A stretch of 5,933 nucleotides of DNA from JBEVEP01 sp040512755 (GTDB lineage Bacteria; Pseudomonadota; Alphaproteobacteria; Rhizobiales; Rhizobiaceae): positions 1-5,933 of the forward strand of contig JBEVEP010000395.1 of NCBI GenBank assembly GCA_040512755.1, given 5' to 3'. The first letter of the stretch is position 1, and each line of letters starts with the position of its first letter. Below the pieces are notes generated by a model. That model had not been told where the DNA came from and searched no databases. It saw only the letters and a list, made by a program, of their open reading frames with translations. The translations under genes and the position numbers were made by a program. Positions 5,103-5,933 of this stretch are shown here, in pieces.

Positions 5103-5933
5103 CTAAGCGTCGACGGCAAGCACCTGCTTGGCCGTCGGGAAGACCGCGATTTTGCGGCGCTCGAACTTCAGGGCGATTTCGCCGCGGACGAGCTGCAAGG
5201 CCCTCTCACCGAACACTTCGCGCCGCCACCCGTGCAGCGCCGGCACATCGGCAGCGTCGCCCTCCGCCGCAAGACGGTCGATATCGTCGCTTGAGGCAAG
5301 AACCTTGGCCGCGACGCCTTCCTTCTCGGCGACCAGCCGCAGCAACACCTTGAGAAGCTCGGCAGCAGCGCTCGAACCTTCCTGAGCCTGCGGGAATTTG
5401 GGCACCTTGGGCATCTGCTCCTTGGGGATGGCCAAGGCGGAATTGATGACCGCGAGCAGCGCGGTTGCGGTTGACGACCGCTCCCAGCCCTTGGGCGTCG
5501 TGCGAAGCCGCGCAAGCGTTGCAACATCGCGCGGCTGCTGCTGGGCGATCTCGTAGATCGCGTCGTCCTTCAGGATGCGGCCGCGCGGCACGTTACGGTC
5601 CCTAGCCTCGCGTTCGCGCCAGGCAGCCACGGCCTGAATGACGGCCAGTTCCTGCGGCTTGCGAAGGCGCATCTTCAGGCGCTTCCACGCGTCCTCCGGG
5701 TGAGGGTCATAGGTCTGACGTGACGTCAGCACATCCATTTCCTCATTCAGCCAGTGCGCACGGCCCTCGCGTTCGAGCTCGGCCTCAAGATACCGGTAGC
5801 ACTCGATCAAATGCGTGACATCCGCCACCGCGTATTCGAGCTGCTTGTCGGAAAGAGGCCGATGCCGCCAGTCTGTAAACCGCGACGACTTGTCGAGCCT
5901 CACGCCGGTGATCTTCTGGACGAGCTGGTCGTA
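5103..5933 (-). CDS. rnd: Ribonuclease D (partial, 5' end outside window)
   Basis: The C-terminal 276 residues of RNase D, a DEDDy-family 3'-5' exoribonuclease that trims tRNA precursors and other stable RNAs. The visible part opens with YDQLVQKITGVRLDKSSRFTDWRHRPLSDKQLEYAVADVTHL, the end of the catalytic domain: it contains the Exo III motif Y-x3-D (YAVAD), whose tyrosine and aspartate complete the metal-binding site. An HRDC-type helical region follows (about KPQELAVIQAVAAWREREARDRNVPRGRILKDDAIYEIAQQQPRDVATL), then a less conserved second C-terminal helical region. The Exo I (DxE) and Exo II motifs must lie in the roughly 100 residues beyond the right edge. The GTG at 5903 is an internal valine codon (GVRLDKSS), not the start, because family sequence continues upstream of it. 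The gene ends in TAG and converges on ppx. Confidence 0.95.
   Translation of the reverse strand, partial: YDQLVQKITGVRLDKSSRFTDWRHRPLSDKQLEYAVADVTHLIECYRYLEAELEREGRAHWLNEEMDVLTSRQTYDPHPEDAWKRLKMRLRKPQELAVIQAVAAWREREARDRNVPRGRILKDDAIYEIAQQQPRDVATLARLRTTPKGWERSSTATALLAVINSALAIPKEQMPKVPKFPQAQEGSSAAAELLKVLLRLVAEKEGVAAKVLASSDDIDRLAAEGDAADVPALHGWRREVFGERALQLVRGEIALKFERRKIAVFPTAKQVLAVDA

Noticed and set aside
4698..5294. Plus-strand ORF of 198 codons spanning the ppx end, the repeat element and antisense rnd
   Set aside because: It crosses a palindromic repeat and two real genes in other frames; its residues are simple translations of these.
5103..5903. RNase D starting at the GTG at 5903
   Set aside because: Conserved RNase D sequence (YDQLVQKITG) continues upstream to the window edge, so the GTG is an internal valine and the gene is truncated by the window only.

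Overview
The window looks like chromosomal DNA of an alphaproteobacterium, most likely of the order Hyphomicrobiales (Rhizobiales; Mesorhizobium/Phyllobacteriaceae-like). This rests on high GC, on the alphaproteobacterial form of the small NDUFS6-like zinc-finger protein, on the polyphosphate gene pair followed by ribonuclease D, and on a palindromic intergenic repeat of the kind common in that order. The assignment is inferred from sequence character, not from a database search.

Layout: (1) 1-951, minus strand, two closely spaced genes transcribed leftward: an 81-residue zf-CHCC zinc-finger protein, then the N-terminal 228 residues of an FAD-dependent aromatic-ring-type monooxygenase that runs off the left edge. 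(2) 952-1117, a 166-bp divergent intergenic region with a PHO-box-like direct repeat and a separate TTGCAA-centred inverted repeat. (3) 1118-4839, plus strand, a ppk1-ppx operon joined by a 4-bp ATGA overlap: the enzyme that makes polyphosphate and the enzyme that degrades it. (4) 4840-5102, a 263-bp gap between convergent genes, almost filled by a mosaic inverted-repeat element (two ~62-bp arms around a ~73-bp core) plus one extra copy of its hairpin. (5) 5103-5933, minus strand, the C-terminal 276 residues of ribonuclease D (end of the exonuclease domain and the HRDC region), whose start lies beyond the right edge.

The central unit is polyphosphate metabolism: Ppk polymerises the gamma-phosphate of ATP into polyP, and Ppx hydrolyses it back to orthophosphate. 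The candidate PHO box would place the operon under phosphate-starvation control. All protein genes belong to well-known families, and every catalytic residue I could check is present. I see no clearly new biological system. The parts most worth a second look are non-coding: the divergent regulatory region and the palindromic element between ppx and rnd. No gene-free stretch exceeds 300 bases.
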